This document shows, piece by piece, positions 27,312 to 38,402 of a stretch of 64,000 nt of DNA. The notes under the pieces are model-generated. The model worked only from the letters and a program-made list of their open reading frames with translations, did not search any database and had not been told where the DNA came from. Source of the DNA: Rathayibacter sp. SD072 (GTDB taxonomy: Bacteria; Actinomycetota; Actinomycetes; Actinomycetales; Microbacteriaceae). Position 1 is the stretch's first letter; each line of letters opens with the position of its first letter. The translations under genes and the position numbers were made by a program. The stretch spans positions 1 to 64,000 of the forward strand of contig NZ_JADILJ010000007.1 in NCBI RefSeq assembly GCF_017355185.1. The letters are read 5' to 3'.

Positions 27312-28630
27312 CGGAGGAGCCCTTCGTAGTGGCGCTGCTGCAGCTGCGAGTCGATCTGCTTCACGGTCTCCAGTCCGACTCCGACGATGATCAGGATGGA
27401 CGTGCCGCCGAACGGGAAGTTCTGGTTGGCGCCGACCAGCGCGAGCGCGACCAGCGGGACCAGGGCGATCAGGCCGAGGTAGATCGATCCGGGGAGCGTG
27501 ACGCGGGTGAGCACGTAGTTGAGGTACTCGGCCGTCGGGCGGCCCGCGCGGATGCCGGGGATGAAGCCGCCGTAGCGCTTCATGTTGTCGGCGACCTCGT
27601 CCGGGTTGAACGTGATGGCCACGTAGAAGTACGTGAAGCCCACGATCAGCAGGAAGTAGAGCGCCATGTAGAGCGGGTGGTCGCCCTGCGTGAGGTAGTT
27701 GGTGATCCAGGTCACCCAGGCGGGTGCCTCCTGGCCGGCCGCGGGCTGGTTGAACTGCGCGATCAGAGCGGGCAGGTAGAGCAGCGAGGACGCGAAGATG
27801 ACGGGCACGACCCCGGCCATGTTCACCTTGATCGGGATGTAGGTGTTGTTGCCGCCGTAGGTGCGGCGACCCACCATCCGCTTGGCATACTGCACCGGGA
27901 CGCGGCGCTGCGACTGCTCGACGAAGACGACCGCGACGACGAGGAGGAGACCGACGCCCAGGACGAGGAGGAAGGTCTCGAAGCCGCGCGACTGCGCGAT
28001 GGACCAGAGGGAGGTGGGGAACTGCGCCGCGATCGAGGTGAAGATCAGGAGCGACATGCCGTTGCCGATGCCGCGCTCGGTGATGAGCTCGCCCATCCAC
28101 ATGATGATGCCGGTGCCGGCGGTCATGGTGATGACCATGAGCAGGATCGAGTACCAGGCGTCGGTCGTGATCAGCTGCGAGCACTCGGGAACGCCCGAGG
28201 AGCCGAAGAGGGCGCCGGAGCGGGCGACCGTGATCAGGGTGGTGGACTGCAGGACGCCCAGCGCGATGGTGAGGTAGCGCGTGTACTGCGTCAGCTTGCC
28301 CTGACCGGACTGACCCTCCTTGTAGAGGGTCTCGAAGTGAGGGATGACCACGCGCAGCAGCTGCACGATGATCGACGCCGTGATGTACGGCATGATGCCG
28401 AGCGCGAAGATCGACAGCTGGAGCAGGGCTCCACCGCTGAAGAGGTTGACGAGCTCGTAGAGACCGGAGGTCCCCTGGTTGCCGGCGAGACAGGCCTGCA
28501 CGGCGCTGAAGTCGACGAACGGAGCAGGGATGAAGGATCCCAGCCGGAAGATCGCCACGATCGCGAGAGTGAAGCCGATCTTGCGGCGGAGGTCGGGGGT
28601 GCGGAAGATCCGCGCAACGGCGCCAAACAC
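27308..28630 (-). CDS. secY: protein translocase subunit SecY
   Basis: The channel subunit of the Sec translocon, 440 residues with ten predicted transmembrane segments. The GTG start at 28628-28630 begins MFGAVARIFRTPDLRRKI. The plug and early helices (FALGIMPYITASIIVQLL) and the cytoplasmic loops with GNGMSLLIF and the R-rich VQYAKRMVGRRTYGG segment are typical. A 106-base gap with a strong stem-loop separates it from rplO, suggesting a separate transcript or attenuation. Confidence 0.97.
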   Translation of the reverse strand: MFGAVARIFRTPDLRRKIGFTLAIVAIFRLGSFIPAPFVDFSAVQACLAGNQGTSGLYELVNLFSGGALLQLSIFALGIMPYITASIIVQLLRVVIPHFETLYKEGQSGQGKLTQYTRYLTIALGVLQSTTLITVARSGALFGSSGVPECSQLITTDAWYSILLMVITMTAGTGIIMWMGELITERGIGNGMSLLIFTSIAAQFPTSLWSIAQSRGFETFLLVLGVGLLLVVAVVFVEQSQRRVPVQYAKRMVGRRTYGGNNTYIPIKVNMAGVVPVIFASSLLYLPALIAQFNQPAAGQEAPAWVTWITNYLTQGDHPLYMALYFLLIVGFTYFYVAITFNPDEVADNMKRYGGFIPGIRAGRPTAEYLNYVLTRVTLPGSIYLGLIALVPLVALALVGANQNFPFGGTSILIIVGVGLETVKQIDSQLQQRHYEGLLR

Positions 28631-28669
28631 TACCTAAGGTCTCCTGCTCAGTTCTTGGTGCGGGATACA

Positions 28670-28721
28670 GGTCGAGCTTGCCACGCGCCCCCCGGAGGGA
28701 GTCGGCGTGACAAGCTCGACC
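28670..28721 (-). terminator. stem-loop between rplO and secY
   Basis: Arms 28670-28686 and 28705-28721 pair at 16 of 17 positions around an 18-base loop, beginning 15 bases after the rplO stop codon. It probably ends or attenuates the rpsH-rplO transcript before secY-adk-map. Confidence 0.65.
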
Positions 28722-28736
28722 GACAAGCTGCTGGTG

Positions 28737-29270
28737 CTACTTGATGGATCCGCCCGCGGCGACGATCTTCTGCTCAGCAGAGCTGGAGACCTTGTCGACC
28801 GCGACGTTCAGCTTAACCGCAATGTCCCCGTCGCCGAGAACCTTGACCTTCTCGTTCTTGCGAACGGCACCCTTCGCGACGAGGTCGCTGATGGTGACGT
28901 CACCGCCCTGAGGGTAGAGGTCGGCGAGAGCCGAGAGGTTGACGACCTGGTACTCGACGCGGAACGGGTTCTTGAACCCGCGCAGCTTCGGAGTGCGCAT
29001 GTGCAGAGGCATCTGCCCACCCTCGAAGCCGATGCGCACCGTGTAGCGGGCCTTCGTGCCCTTGGTGCCGCGACCGGCGGTCTTGCCCTTCGAGCCCTCA
29101 CCGCGTCCGACGCGGGTCTTGGCCTTCTTGGCACCCGTGGCCGGGCGGAGGTGGTGGACCTTGAGCACGTGCTCCTTGGTCGCCGGAGCGTCGGCCGGGG
29201 CCGCGCCCTTCGTGGACGTCTTCGCGGGAGTCGTCGACTCCGGCGCGACGGCCTGGTTCTTGTCAGCCAT
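28737..29270 (-). CDS. rplO: 50S ribosomal protein L15
   Basis: L15 stabilises the large-subunit core. The 177-residue protein has an unusual N-terminal extension of about 30 residues rich in Ala, Pro, Thr and Lys before [16 protein letters not shown], where homology begins. The [17 protein letters not shown] motif is intact. The ATG shares one base with the rpmD stop codon. Long low-complexity tails recur on several ribosomal proteins in this window. Confidence 0.98.
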   Translation of the reverse strand: MADKNQAVAPESTTPAKTSTKGAAPADAPATKEHVLKVHHLRPATGAKKAKTRVGRGEGSKGKTAGRGTKGTKARYTVRIGFEGGQMPLHMRTPKLRGFKNPFRVEYQVVNLSALADLYPQGGDVTISDLVAKGAVRKNEKVKVLGDGDIAVKLNVAVDKVSSSAEQKIVAAGGSIK

Positions 29271-29452
29271 TAGTCAATCTCCTCGACCTTCACCAGGTGG
29301 GCGACGGTCTTCACGTATCCGCGGTTCTGAGAGTTGTCCTCGCGGACGACGCTCTGACCGATCTTCCTGAGACCGAGCGAGCGCAGCGTGTCGCGCTGGT
29401 ACTGCTTCTCGCTGATCTTCGACTTGATCTGAGTCACCTTGAGCTGGGCCAT
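29270..29452 (-). CDS. rpmD: 50S ribosomal protein L30
   Basis: A 60-residue protein [20 protein letters not shown] to HLVKVEEID, the typical bacterial L30 with the [16 protein letters not shown] motif. The ATG at 29450-29452 overlaps the rpsE stop and its own stop overlaps rplO by one base, so rpsE-rpmD-rplO are tightly coupled. Confidence 0.97.
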   Translation of the reverse strand: MAQLKVTQIKSKISEKQYQRDTLRSLGLRKIGQSVVREDNSQNRGYVKTVAHLVKVEEID

Positions 29453-30156
29453 CACTTGCCTGCCTTCGCGCTGGACGCGGCGGCGAGGGCATCGGCCTCG
29501 GCACGGACGAGACGGGCCGGAGCGACCTGGTCGAAGTCGAGACCACGACGGGCGGCAACGGCGCGCGGCTCCTCGAGCTGCTGGAGAGCCTCGACGGTCG
29601 CGTGGACGATGTTGATGGTGTTCGACGAGCCGAGCGACTTGCTCAGGACGTCGTGGATGCCGGCGCACTCGAGCACGGCGCGGACGGGACCACCGGCGAT
29701 GACACCGGTACCGGCGGCGGCGGGGCGCAGGAGCACCACACCGGCCGCTGCCTCACCCTGGACGGGGTGCGGGATGGTCGAGCCGACGCGCGGGACGCGG
29801 AAGAAGTTCTTCTTCGCCTCCTCGACGCCCTTGGAGATGGCGGTCGGGACCTCGCGGGCCTTGCCGTAGCCGACGCCCACCAGTCCGTTGCCGTCGCCGA
29901 CGACGACGAGCGCGGTGAAGCTGAAGCGACGACCGCCCTTGACGACCTTCGACACGCGGTTGATGGTCACGACGCGCTCGAGGAACTGGCTCTTCTCGGC
30001 GTCACGGCCACCGCGGTCGCGGCCACCCTGGTTGCGGTCGCGGCCGCCGCGGCGGGGCTCGCGAGCCTCCTGCTGCGGCTGCGTGGACGCAGCGGTCTCG
30101 ACGGGGGCCTCCGACACAGCGGCGACCTCGGGTTCCTTGTTCTCTGCGGCGCTCAC
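29452..30156 (-). CDS. rpsE: 30S ribosomal protein S5
   Basis: S5 supports decoding accuracy and mRNA unwinding. The 234-residue protein has an N-terminal extension of about 50 residues with RGG-like repeats ([18 protein letters not shown]), likely disordered and RNA-interacting, before the core [20 protein letters not shown]. The GTG start at 30154-30156 overlaps the rplR stop by four bases. Confidence 0.98.
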   Translation of the reverse strand: MSAAENKEPEVAAVSEAPVETAASTQPQQEAREPRRGGRDRNQGGRDRGGRDAEKSQFLERVVTINRVSKVVKGGRRFSFTALVVVGDGNGLVGVGYGKAREVPTAISKGVEEAKKNFFRVPRVGSTIPHPVQGEAAAGVVLLRPAAAGTGVIAGGPVRAVLECAGIHDVLSKSLGSSNTINIVHATVEALQQLEEPRAVAARRGLDFDQVAPARLVRAEADALAAASSAKAGK

Positions 30157-30524
30157 AGGTTGAGCCCTGCCTCTCGTGCTCCATCGGCGATCGCGGCGAC
30201 GCGACCGGCGTACTTGTTGCCTCCGCGGTCGAAGACGACCGCCTCGACACCGGCGTTCTTCGCGCGCTCGGCGACGAGCGCGCCGACCTTGCGGGCCTTG
30301 GCGGTCTTGTCACCCTCGAACACGCGCAGATCGGCCTCGAGCGTGGACGCCGACGCGAGGGTACGACCCTGGGCGTCGTCGACGATCTGCACGAAGACGT
30401 GGCGGGCCGAGCGGTTGACGACGAGGCGGGGGCGCTCGGCGGATCCGACGACCTTCTTGCGCAGGCGGTCGTGACGACGACCGCGAGCGGCGGACTTGCT
30501 CTTTCCTCTGGTTCCGAGACCCAT
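30153..30524 (-). CDS. rplR: 50S ribosomal protein L18
   Basis: L18 binds 5S rRNA together with L5. The 123-residue protein carries the basic N terminus [20 protein letters not shown] and the core motifs [20 protein letters not shown] and [20 protein letters not shown]. It starts at ATG two bases after rplF ends. Confidence 0.98.
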   Translation of the reverse strand: MGLGTRGKSKSAARGRRHDRLRKKVVGSAERPRLVVNRSARHVFVQIVDDAQGRTLASASTLEADLRVFEGDKTAKARKVGALVAERAKNAGVEAVVFDRGGNKYAGRVAAIADGAREAGLNL

Positions 30525-30526
30525 GA

Positions 30527-31063
30527 TTACTTACCGCTCTTTCCGGCCTTGCGGCGAACGACCTCGCCGGCGTAGCGCACGCCCTTGCCCTTGTAGGGCT
30601 CGGGCTTGCGGATCTTACGAATGTTGGCGGCCACCTCACCGACGGCCTGCTTCGAGATGCCGTGCACGGTGAGCTTGTTGTTGCCCTCGACCGTGAACGA
30701 GATGCCCGCAGGCGGGGTGACGACGACCGGGTGCGAGAAGCCGAGCGCGAACTCGATGTCCGAGCCCTTGGCGACGACGCGGTATCCGGTGCCGACGACC
30801 TCGAGGCCCTTGGAGTAGCCCTGCGTGACACCGATGATGTCGTTCGCGATGAGCGTCCGGGTGAGGCCGTGGAGCGAGCGCGATTCGCGCTCGTCGTCGG
30901 GGCGCGAGACCAGCACCTGGCTGTTCTCGACGGAGACCTGGATGGGGCTGGCGACCGGGACGGTCAGCTCGCCCTTGGGGCCCTTGACGGTCACGACGGA
31001 TCCGGCGACGGAGACGTCGACGCCCGCCGGGATCTCGATGGGGAGTCTTCCAATACGCGACAT
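30527..31063 (-). CDS. rplF: 50S ribosomal protein L6
   Basis: L6 sits near the sarcin-ricin loop and is needed late in large-subunit assembly. The 178 residues [17 protein letters not shown] to [10 protein letters not shown] form the two typical repeats, with the C-terminal signature [14 protein letters not shown]. It lies six bases after rpsH. Confidence 0.98.
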   Translation of the reverse strand: MSRIGRLPIEIPAGVDVSVAGSVVTVKGPKGELTVPVASPIQVSVENSQVLVSRPDDERESRSLHGLTRTLIANDIIGVTQGYSKGLEVVGTGYRVVAKGSDIEFALGFSHPVVVTPPAGISFTVEGNNKLTVHGISKQAVGEVAANIRKIRKPEPYKGKGVRYAGEVVRRKAGKSGK

Positions 31064-31069
31064 GAGGGG

Positions 31070-31468
31070 TTACCACACGTAGGCGAGGACTTCCCCACCC
31101 ACGCCCTTCTTCTCGGCCTGGCGGTCGGTCAGCAGACCGCTCGAGGTGGACAGGATTGCGACGCCGAGGCCGCCGAGCACGGTGGGGATCTCGGAGGACT
31201 TCGCGTAGACGCGCAGACCCGGCTTCGAGACCCGCTTGATGCCGGCGATCGAGCGCTCGCGGTTCGGGCCGTACTTGAGGGAGATGGAGAGCGTCGTGCC
31301 GACGCGCGCCTCCTCGACCTTCCAGTCGGCGATGTAGCCCTCGCGCTGGAGGATCTCGGCGATGTTCGCCTTGAGCTTCGAGCCCGGCAGGGTGATGGAG
31401 TCGTGGTGCGCGGAGTTCGCGTTACGGATTCTGGTCAGCAGATCTGCGACCGGATCAGTCATGGTCAT
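31070..31468 (-). CDS. rpsH: 30S ribosomal protein S8
   Basis: S8 binds helix 21 of 16S rRNA. The 132-residue protein begins [20 protein letters not shown]; the ATG at 31466-31468 is chosen over the one two codons later because AAAGG lies upstream and relatives start with MTMTDP. The C-terminal [20 protein letters not shown] is typical. Type Z S14, which sits between L5 and S8 in many bacteria, is absent; a 259-base gap with two hairpins is there instead. Confidence 0.97.
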   Translation of the reverse strand: MTMTDPVADLLTRIRNANSAHHDSITLPGSKLKANIAEILQREGYIADWKVEEARVGTTLSISLKYGPNRERSIAGIKRVSKPGLRVYAKSSEIPTVLGGLGVAILSTSSGLLTDRQAEKKGVGGEVLAYVW

Positions 31469-31661
31469 GGCTGATGGTGCCTTTCTCGCCTGGTTTCGGC
31501 ACCCTTTACAAGAGTGACGACCTGTGGTGTGGGACGGCGCCGACGACGTCGACGCCCGTGCGGCCGCGCGAACGCAGGCCAACGAGCCATGGTACATGGC
31601 CGAGGGCCGGCGGTCGAGGGCCGATTCTCACCGCGACTCCCGGAGGAGTGCGGCTCCGTCC

Positions 31662-31717
31662 TTGCACGCGGACGTGCAACGAGGTCGGGGGGCGGTTCTC
31701 ACCACCCCCCGACCTCG
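31662..31717 (-). terminator. strong hairpin pair after rplE
   Basis: Ten bases after the rplE stop, CGAGGTCGGGGGGCGG (31680-31695) pairs with 31702-31717 at 15 of 16 positions; TTGCACG/CGTGCAA at 31662-31679 forms a second stem. Together they probably terminate the long rpsJ-rplE transcript and leave rpsH to a new promoter in 31469-31660. Confidence 0.75.
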
Positions 31718-31727
31718 GAGGTTCTCG

Positions 31728-32312
31728 CTACGCGTTGTCCGCCGACTTGAACGGGAAGCCGAGCTGCTTGAGCAGCGCGCGACCCTCGTCGTCGGTCTTC
31801 GCGGTGGTCACGACGGTCACGTCGAAGCCGCGGACGCGGTCGATGCGGTCCTGGTCGATCTCGTGGAAGATCGACTGCTCCGTGATGCCGAAGGTGTAGT
31901 TGCCGTGGCCGTCGAACTGGCGGTCCGACAGACCGCGGAAGTCGCGGATGCGCGGCAGCGCCACCGTGACGAGGCGGTCCAGGAACTCCCAGGCGCGGTC
32001 GCCGCGGAGGGTGACGTGAGCGCCGATGGCCTGGCCCTCGCGCAGCTTGAACTGCGCGATGGACTTGCGGGCCTTCGTGACCTGGGGCTTCTGGCCGGTG
32101 ATGGCCGTGAGGTCCTTGATCGCGCCGTCGATGATCTTGCCGTCGCGAGCAGCCTCGCCGACGCCGGTGTTCACGACCACCTTCACCAGGCCGGGGACCT
32201 GGTGGATGTTGCCGAACCCGAACTGCTCCTTGAGCGCCGGGACGATGTCGGCCTGGTACTTGGCCTTGAGCCGCGGCTGAACCTTCGCAGCCTGTGCGGT
32301 GGTGTCAGTCAT
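31728..32312 (-). CDS. rplE: 50S ribosomal protein L5
   Basis: L5 binds 5S rRNA and contacts P-site tRNA. The 194-residue protein has [19 protein letters not shown] at the N terminus, [15 protein letters not shown] and the C-terminal [20 protein letters not shown]. The ATG shares one base with the rplX stop codon. Confidence 0.98.
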   Translation of the reverse strand: MTDTTAQAAKVQPRLKAKYQADIVPALKEQFGFGNIHQVPGLVKVVVNTGVGEAARDGKIIDGAIKDLTAITGQKPQVTKARKSIAQFKLREGQAIGAHVTLRGDRAWEFLDRLVTVALPRIRDFRGLSDRQFDGHGNYTFGITEQSIFHEIDQDRIDRVRGFDVTVVTTAKTDDEGRALLKQLGFPFKSADNA

Positions 32313-32671
32313 CAGAGTTCCTCACCCGACGCCTTCGCGTAGCGAACGCGAACGGTCTTCGTCACGCCGTCCTTGGTGACGGACACGTTGCGGTGCCCCA
32401 CCCGGGTCGGCTTCTTGGTCTTCGGGTCGACGAGCGCGATGTTCGAGATGTGGATCGAGGCCTCGACGGTCTCGATTCCACCCTCCTTCGAGCCGCGCTG
32501 CGACTGGCCGACGCGGGTGTGCTTCTTGACGAAGTTCACGCCCTCGACGACGACACGGTTCTTCTCGACCAGGACCTCGAGAACCTTGCCCTGCTTGCCG
32601 CGGTCTCCGCCGCGGGCCTGGGTAGCGCCCGAGATGACCTGGACGAGGTCACCCTTCTTGATCTTGGCCAT
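32312..32671 (-). CDS. rplX: 50S ribosomal protein L24
   Basis: L24 initiates large-subunit assembly. The KOW motif is seen in [20 protein letters not shown] and [20 protein letters not shown]. The 119-residue length is normal for Actinobacteria. It starts two bases after rplN. Confidence 0.98.
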   Translation of the reverse strand: MAKIKKGDLVQVISGATQARGGDRGKQGKVLEVLVEKNRVVVEGVNFVKKHTRVGQSQRGSKEGGIETVEASIHISNIALVDPKTKKPTRVGHRNVSVTKDGVTKTVRVRYAKASGEEL

Positions 32672-32673
32672 GA

Positions 32674-33042
32674 CTAGATAACCTCCGGTGCCAGCGAGAC
32701 GATCTTCATGAACTTCTTGTCGCGGAGCTCGCGACCGACCGGTCCGAAGATGCGGGTGCCGCGGGGGTCCCCGTCGTTCTTGAGGATGACGGCGGCGTTC
32801 TCGTCGAACTTGATGTACGAGCCGTCGGGACGACGGGTCTGCTTGACGGTGCGGACGATGACCGCCTTGACGACGTCGCCCTTCTTGACGTTGCCACCGG
32901 GGATCGCGTCCTTGACGGTGGCGACGATGATGTCACCGAGACCGGCGTACCGGCGGCCGGAGCCGCCGAGCACGCGGATGGTGAGGAGTTCCTTGGCGCC
33001 GGTGTTGTCGGCGACCTTCACTCGGGATTCTTGCTGAAGCAT
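32674..33042 (-). CDS. rplN: 50S ribosomal protein L14
   Basis: L14 is at the subunit interface. The 122-residue protein [20 protein letters not shown] to [10 protein letters not shown] is highly conserved, including [18 protein letters not shown] and [14 protein letters not shown]. It lies 33 bases after rpsQ with its own ribosome binding site. Confidence 0.98.
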   Translation of the reverse strand: MLQQESRVKVADNTGAKELLTIRVLGGSGRRYAGLGDIIVATVKDAIPGGNVKKGDVVKAVIVRTVKQTRRPDGSYIKFDENAAVILKNDGDPRGTRIFGPVGRELRDKKFMKIVSLAPEVI

Positions 33043-33075
33043 GTCTCTCTCCTGCTAACTCAAGTAGGCCGCGGC

Positions 33076-33390
33076 CTACTTGGCCTTCTCGAGGATCTCG
33101 ACCAGGCGCCAGCGCTTGGTGGCGCTGAGGGGACGGGTCTCGCTGATGACGACGAGGTCGCCGATGCCCGCGGAGTTCAGCTCGTCGTGAACCTTCACCT
33201 TGGACGTGCGGCGGATGACCTTGCCGTAGAGCGGGTGCTTCACGCGGTCCTCGACCTCGACGACGATGGTCTTGTCCATCTTGTCGCTGGTGACGTATCC
33301 GCGGCGGGTCTTGCGGTATCCGCGAGTGCCCGCCTCCTTGACGTCGTGGGCGGCCGACTCGTGGCCGGCGGTCTCATTGGCCGTTGCCAT
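33076..33390 (-). CDS. rpsQ: 30S ribosomal protein S17
   Basis: S17 is a primary 16S rRNA binder. The core [19 protein letters not shown] to [12 protein letters not shown] is typical; an N-terminal extension of about 22 residues makes 104 in total. The ATG overlaps the rpmC stop by one base. Confidence 0.98.
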   Translation of the reverse strand: MATANETAGHESAAHDVKEAGTRGYRKTRRGYVTSDKMDKTIVVEVEDRVKHPLYGKVIRRTSKVKVHDELNSAGIGDLVVISETRPLSATKRWRLVEILEKAK

Positions 33391-33719
33391 TACTTGGCCT
33401 CCTCATTCGACTCGGTCGCCGCGACCTCGGCCTTGGCGGCCTTCTTGGTGGTCTTCGGCTTCTTCTCCGCCTTGGCCGGGGCCTCTACGGGTGCGGGGGT
33501 CGCGCGGATGCCCAGCTCGCGCTCACGGATGACCGTGTAGATGCGGGCGATGTCGCGCTTGACCGCACGCAGGCGGCCGTTGGTGTCGAGCTGTCCGGTG
33601 GCCGACTGGAAGCGGAGGTTGAACAGCTCCTCCTTGGCCTTCTTCAGCTCGGTGACGAGACGCTCGTCCTCGAAGGTGTCGAGCTCGGCGGGGGCGAGCT
33701 CCTTGGATCCGATCGCCAT
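33390..33719 (-). CDS. rpmC: 50S ribosomal protein L29
   Basis: L29 surrounds the exit tunnel and helps dock trigger factor and SRP. The core [20 protein letters not shown] through [20 protein letters not shown] is normal, but a C-terminal tail of about 35 residues, Lys/Ala/Pro-rich and then acidic, extends it to 109 residues against the usual 65-80. The ATG at 33717-33719 overlaps the rplP stop codon. Confidence 0.97.
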   Translation of the reverse strand: MAIGSKELAPAELDTFEDERLVTELKKAKEELFNLRFQSATGQLDTNGRLRAVKRDIARIYTVIRERELGIRATPAPVEAPAKAEKKPKTTKKAAKAEVAATESNEEAK

Positions 33720-34138
33720 TACGCGTCTCCCTCCTCGCGCTTGATGATGCGTGCCTTCAGGGGCAGCTTGTGGATGGCACGAGTCATAGCTTCGCGAGCG
33801 AGCTTCTCCTCGACGCCGGCGACCTCGAAGAGGACCCGACCCGGCTTGACGTTGGCGACCCACCACTCGGGCGAGCCCTTGCCGGAGCCCATGCGGGTCT
33901 CGGCGGGCTTCTTGGTCAGCGGGCGGTCGGGGTAGATGTTGATCCACACCTTTCCACCGCGCTTGATGTGACGCGTCATGGCGATACGAGCGGACTCGAT
34001 CTGACGGTTGGTCACGTAGGCCGGCGTGAGCGCCTGGATACCGAAGTCACCGAACGACACCTTGGTGCCACCGGTGGCCTGGCCCGAACGGCCGGGGTGG
34101 TGCTGCTTGCGGTGCTTGACTCGACGGGGAATCAACAT
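33719..34138 (-). CDS. rplP: 50S ribosomal protein L16
   Basis: L16 organises the A-site tRNA binding region. The 139 residues begin [20 protein letters not shown] and contain the signature [20 protein letters not shown]. It starts two bases before rpsC ends and shares a base with rpmC. Confidence 0.98.
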   Translation of the reverse strand: MLIPRRVKHRKQHHPGRSGQATGGTKVSFGDFGIQALTPAYVTNRQIESARIAMTRHIKRGGKVWINIYPDRPLTKKPAETRMGSGKGSPEWWVANVKPGRVLFEVAGVEEKLAREAMTRAIHKLPLKARIIKREEGDA

Positions 34139-34140
34139 GG

Positions 34141-34899
34141 TTATGCCTCAACTCCTGCTGCGACGGGCGCCTCGCCCTGCTGGCGGGGGGCGCGACGCGG
34201 ACGGTCGCTGCGCTCGGGGCGCGACGACTTGCTGTTCGCCTGCTCCCGCGCGAGCTCCTTGTTCGTGATGTCGCCCTTGTAGATCCAGACCTTCACGCCG
34301 ATGCGGCCGAAGGTGGTCTTGGCCTCGTAGAAGCCGTAGTCGATGTTCGCGCGGAGGGTGTGCAGCGGCACACGGCCTTCGCGGTAGAACTCCGAGCGGC
34401 TCATCTCGGCGCCGCCGAGGCGGCCGGAGACCTGGATGCGGACGCCCTTGGCGCCGGCGCGCTGAGCGCCCTGCAGACCCTTGCGCATCGCGCGGCGGAA
34501 GGCCACGCGGGCGGAGAGCTGCTCGGCGATGCCCTGCGCGACGAGCTGGGCCTCGGCCTCGGGGTTCTTGACCTCGAGGATGTTGAGCTGGATCTGCTTG
34601 CCGGTGAGCTTCTCGAGGTCGGCGCGGATGCGCTCGGCCTCGGCGCCGCGACGACCGATCACGATGCCCGGACGGGCGGTGTGGATGTCGACGCGGACGC
34701 GGTCACGGGTGCGCTCGATCTCGATGCGGGCGACGCCCGCACGGTCGAGCTGCGTGGCGAGCAGGCGGCGGATCTTGACGTCCTCGGCGAGGTAGTCGCT
34801 GTACCGCTGGCCCTTCTTGGTGCTGTCGGAGAACCAGCGCGACACGTGGTCGGTGGTGATTCCCAGACGGAAACCGTAGGGGTTTACTTTCTGACCCAT
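34141..34899 (-). CDS. rpsC: 30S ribosomal protein S3
   Basis: S3 lines the mRNA entry channel. The 252-residue protein has [20 protein letters not shown], a KH domain with the GxxG loop in [16 protein letters not shown], and the C-terminal domain ending in an Arg/Pro/Gln-rich tail of about 30 residues. The ATG overlaps the rplV stop by one base. Confidence 0.98.
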   Translation of the reverse strand: MGQKVNPYGFRLGITTDHVSRWFSDSTKKGQRYSDYLAEDVKIRRLLATQLDRAGVARIEIERTRDRVRVDIHTARPGIVIGRRGAEAERIRADLEKLTGKQIQLNILEVKNPEAEAQLVAQGIAEQLSARVAFRRAMRKGLQGAQRAGAKGVRIQVSGRLGGAEMSRSEFYREGRVPLHTLRANIDYGFYEAKTTFGRIGVKVWIYKGDITNKELAREQANSKSSRPERSDRPRRAPRQQGEAPVAAGVEA

Positions 34900-35264
34900 T
34901 ACTTGGTCCCCTCCTCAGGAGTGGCCAGCACGACGGTGATGTGGCTGGTGCGCTTGTTGATGCGGAAGGCACGACCCTGAGCACGGGGCTGGAATCGCTT
35001 GAGGGTGGTTCCCTCATCGACGAAGGCGCGGGACACGAACAGGTCCTGGTCGTCGAGGTACTCGTTCGAGGCATCGGCCTTGACGCGAGCGTTGGCCATC
35101 GCCGAGGCGACGAGCTTGTAGACGGGCTCGGACGCGCCCTGCGGCGCGAACTTCAGGATGGCCAGTGCCTCCTGAGCCTGCTTCCCGCGGATCAGGTTCA
35201 CGACACGGCGAGCCTTCTGGGGGGTGACGCGGATGTGTCGCACGCGTGCGATCGACTCCACCAT
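34899..35264 (-). CDS. rplV: 50S ribosomal protein L22
   Basis: L22 lines the nascent peptide tunnel; its loop is the site of some macrolide resistance changes. The 121-residue sequence keeps [20 protein letters not shown] and [20 protein letters not shown] without deletions in the loop. It follows rpsS by 24 bases. Confidence 0.98.
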   Translation of the reverse strand: MVESIARVRHIRVTPQKARRVVNLIRGKQAQEALAILKFAPQGASEPVYKLVASAMANARVKADASNEYLDDQDLFVSRAFVDEGTTLKRFQPRAQGRAFRINKRTSHITVVLATPEEGTK

Positions 35265-35288
35265 TTCTCTCCTCCTTCTCGTCGCCGC

Positions 35289-35570
35289 TTAGCGGCGACG
35301 GCCCTTCTTGTCGTCCTTCTCGTGACCGCGGAAGGTCCGAGTGGGGGCGAACTCGCCGAGCTTGTGGCCGACCATGGTCTCGGTCACGAACACGGGGATG
35401 TGCTTGCGACCGTCGTGGACCGCGATGGTGTGACCCAGCATCGCCGGGATGATCATCGAACGGCGCGACCAGGTCTTGATGACGTTCTTGTTGCCGGCTT
35501 CGTTGGCCGTGAACACCTTGCGGAGCAGGTGGTCGTCAACGAAGGGGCCCTTCTTGAGACTGCGAGGCAT
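35289..35570 (-). CDS. rpsS: 30S ribosomal protein S19
   Basis: S19 is in the head of the small subunit near the A site. The 93-residue protein begins [19 protein letters not shown] and has the [20 protein letters not shown] core. It lies 12 bases after rplB. Confidence 0.98.
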   Translation of the reverse strand: MPRSLKKGPFVDDHLLRKVFTANEAGNKNVIKTWSRRSMIIPAMLGHTIAVHDGRKHIPVFVTETMVGHKLGEFAPTRTFRGHEKDDKKGRRR

Positions 35571-35582
35571 CTTCTACAACTC

Positions 35583-36422
<840 letters not shown>

Positions 36423-36449
36423 TGTCTGTTTCCTCTACGCTTCTTCGGC

Positions 36450-36758
36450 TCAGCCGACGTTCGTGAAGATGTCGATGGAGCCGGACTTCAGCGTCACGAT
36501 CGCGCGCTTGGTGTCCTTGCGCTTGCCGGTGCCGAACTTGGTCCGACGGGTCTTGCCCTGGCGGTTCAGCGTGTTGATCGACGCGACCTCGACTCCGAAG
36601 ATCTTCTCGATGGCGAGCTTGATCTCGGTCTTGTTCGAGCGGGGGTCCACCACGAAGGTGTACTTGCCCTGGTCGATCAGGCCGTAGGACTTCTCCGAGA
36701 CCACCGGGGAGATGATCACGTCGCGGGGGTCCTTGTTGAACGCGGCGGACTGGCTCAT
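36450..36758 (-). CDS. rplW: 50S ribosomal protein L23
   Basis: L23 at the tunnel exit is the docking site for trigger factor and SRP. The 102 residues include [20 protein letters not shown] and [18 protein letters not shown]. The ATG overlaps the rplD stop by four bases. Confidence 0.98.
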   Translation of the reverse strand: MSQSAAFNKDPRDVIISPVVSEKSYGLIDQGKYTFVVDPRSNKTEIKLAIEKIFGVEVASINTLNRQGKTRRTKFGTGKRKDTKRAIVTLKSGSIDIFTNVG

Positions 36759-37417
36759 GCGTTCACCTCTTCCTTCTTGGACTCGACGCCGGTCTTGAGG
36801 GCGACGAAGCCCTCGAGAGCAGCCTGCGAGAAGACGATGTCGTCCGAGACGAGCACGTCGTACGCGTTGAGCTGGTCGAACGGCAGGATGTGCACGAACG
36901 GCACGTTGCGGAGGGAGAGCTCGGCGATGAAGTCGTCGCGCTCGAGGACCACGAGGACGTTCCGCGACACCGAGAGGGCCTCGAGGAGGACGAGGACGTC
37001 CTTGGTCTTCGGGGTCTCGCCCAGGGCGAGGGTCTCGACCGCGTGGATGCGGCCGCCGCGGGCCCGGTCGGAGAGAGCACCGAGCAGAGCAGCGGCGATC
37101 ATCTTCTTGGGGGTGCGCTGCGCGTAGCTGCGGGGGGTCGGTCCGTGGACGACGCCACCACCGGTCATGTGGGGGGCGCGGATCGAGCCCTGACGAGCGC
37201 GACCGGTTCCCTTCTGCTTGAACGGCTTGCGGCCGGCTCCGGAGACCTCGCCACGGTTCTTCGTCTTGTGGGTTCCCTGGCGCGCCGCGGCGAGCTGGGC
37301 CACGACGACCTGGTGGATGAGGGGGATGTTGGTCTGGACGTCGAACAGCTCGGCGGGCAGCTCGAACGAGCTCGCCTTCTGGCCCTTGACGTCGACGATG
37401 TCGATAGAGGTAGCCAT
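36755..37417 (-). CDS. rplD: 50S ribosomal protein L4
   Basis: L4 is an early assembly protein that also lines the exit tunnel. The 220-residue protein has the tunnel loop [20 protein letters not shown] with the usual Lys/Gly residues. In E. coli L4 represses its own S10 operon; no comparable leader hairpin was identified here. It follows rplC by four bases. Confidence 0.98.
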   Translation of the reverse strand: MATSIDIVDVKGQKASSFELPAELFDVQTNIPLIHQVVVAQLAAARQGTHKTKNRGEVSGAGRKPFKQKGTGRARQGSIRAPHMTGGGVVHGPTPRSYAQRTPKKMIAAALLGALSDRARGGRIHAVETLALGETPKTKDVLVLLEALSVSRNVLVVLERDDFIAELSLRNVPFVHILPFDQLNAYDVLVSDDIVFSQAALEGFVALKTGVESKKEEVNA

Positions 37418-37421
37418 GGAA

Positions 37422-38078
37422 CTACGCTCCCTTCACGGCGTTGCGAACGAACACGAGGCGACCGCGCGCACCGGGGACGGCGCCCTTGACGAGCAGCAGG
37501 CCCTTCTCGGCGTCGACGGAGTGCACCTTGAGGTTGAGCACGGTGACGCGCTCGCCACCCATGCGACCGGCCATGCGCATGCCCTTGAAGACACGGCTGG
37601 GGGTCGAGGAGGCACCGATGGAGCCCGGCTTGCGGTGGTTGCGGTGCGAACCGTGCGAAGCCGAGACGCCCTTGAAGTTGTGACGCTTCATGACACCGGC
37701 GAAGCCCTTGCCCTTGCTGGTGCCGACGACGTCGACCTTGGTGCCGGCCTCGAAGACGGCGTCGACGGTCAGCTCCTGGCCGGCCGAGTACTCGGCGGCG
37801 TCGGCGGTGCGGACCTCGGTGAGGTGGCGGCGGGGGGTGACTCCCGCGGCGTCGAAGTGACCGGCGGCGGGCTTGCTCACCTTGCGCGGGTCGATGGCGC
37901 CGGCGGCGATCTGGACGGCCGAGTAGCCGTCCTTCGCCTCGGTGCGGATCTGGGTCACGACGTTGGGGCTGATCTCGATGACGGTGACCGGGACGAGCTT
38001 GTTGTCGGCGTCCCACACCTGGGTCATGCCGAGCTTCGTGCCGAGGAGGCCCTTGGAGGTCTTGGTGGCGACAGACAT
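37422..38078 (-). CDS. rplC: 50S ribosomal protein L3
   Basis: L3 reaches into the peptidyl-transferase centre. The 218-residue protein carries [20 protein letters not shown], the [20 protein letters not shown] segment and the basic central extension with [10 protein letters not shown]. It follows rpsJ by 15 bases. Confidence 0.98.
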   Translation of the reverse strand: MSVATKTSKGLLGTKLGMTQVWDADNKLVPVTVIEISPNVVTQIRTEAKDGYSAVQIAAGAIDPRKVSKPAAGHFDAAGVTPRRHLTEVRTADAAEYSAGQELTVDAVFEAGTKVDVVGTSKGKGFAGVMKRHNFKGVSASHGSHRNHRKPGSIGASSTPSRVFKGMRMAGRMGGERVTVLNLKVHSVDAEKGLLLVKGAVPGARGRLVFVRNAVKGA

Positions 38079-38093
38079 GTGTTACCCCTCCCC

Positions 38094-38402
38094 TTAGAGC
38101 TTGATCTCGATGTTGACGTCGGCCGGGAGGTCGAGGCGCATCAGCGAGTCGACGGCCTTGGGCGTCGGGTCGATGATGTCGATGAGGCGCTTGTGGGTGC
38201 GCATCTCGAAGTGCTCGCGGCTGTCCTTGTACTTGTGGGGAGAACGGATCACGCAGACCACGTTCTTCTCGGTCGGAAGCGGCACCGGGCCGACGACCGT
38301 GGCTCCGGCACGGGTGACCGTGTCGACGATCTTGCGCGCCGACGTGTCGATGACCTCGTGGTCGTACGACTTCAGTCGGATGCGGATCTTCTGTCCCGCC
38401 AT
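38094..38402 (-). CDS. rpsJ: 30S ribosomal protein S10
   Basis: S10 is in the small-subunit head and is also NusE in transcription antitermination. The 102 residues [20 protein letters not shown] to [11 protein letters not shown] are typical. It opens the S10 cluster of eleven genes to rpsQ and on to rplE. The gap of 429 bases upstream should contain its promoter. Confidence 0.98.
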   Translation of the reverse strand: MAGQKIRIRLKSYDHEVIDTSARKIVDTVTRAGATVVGPVPLPTEKNVVCVIRSPHKYKDSREHFEMRTHKRLIDIIDPTPKAVDSLMRLDLPADVNIEIKL

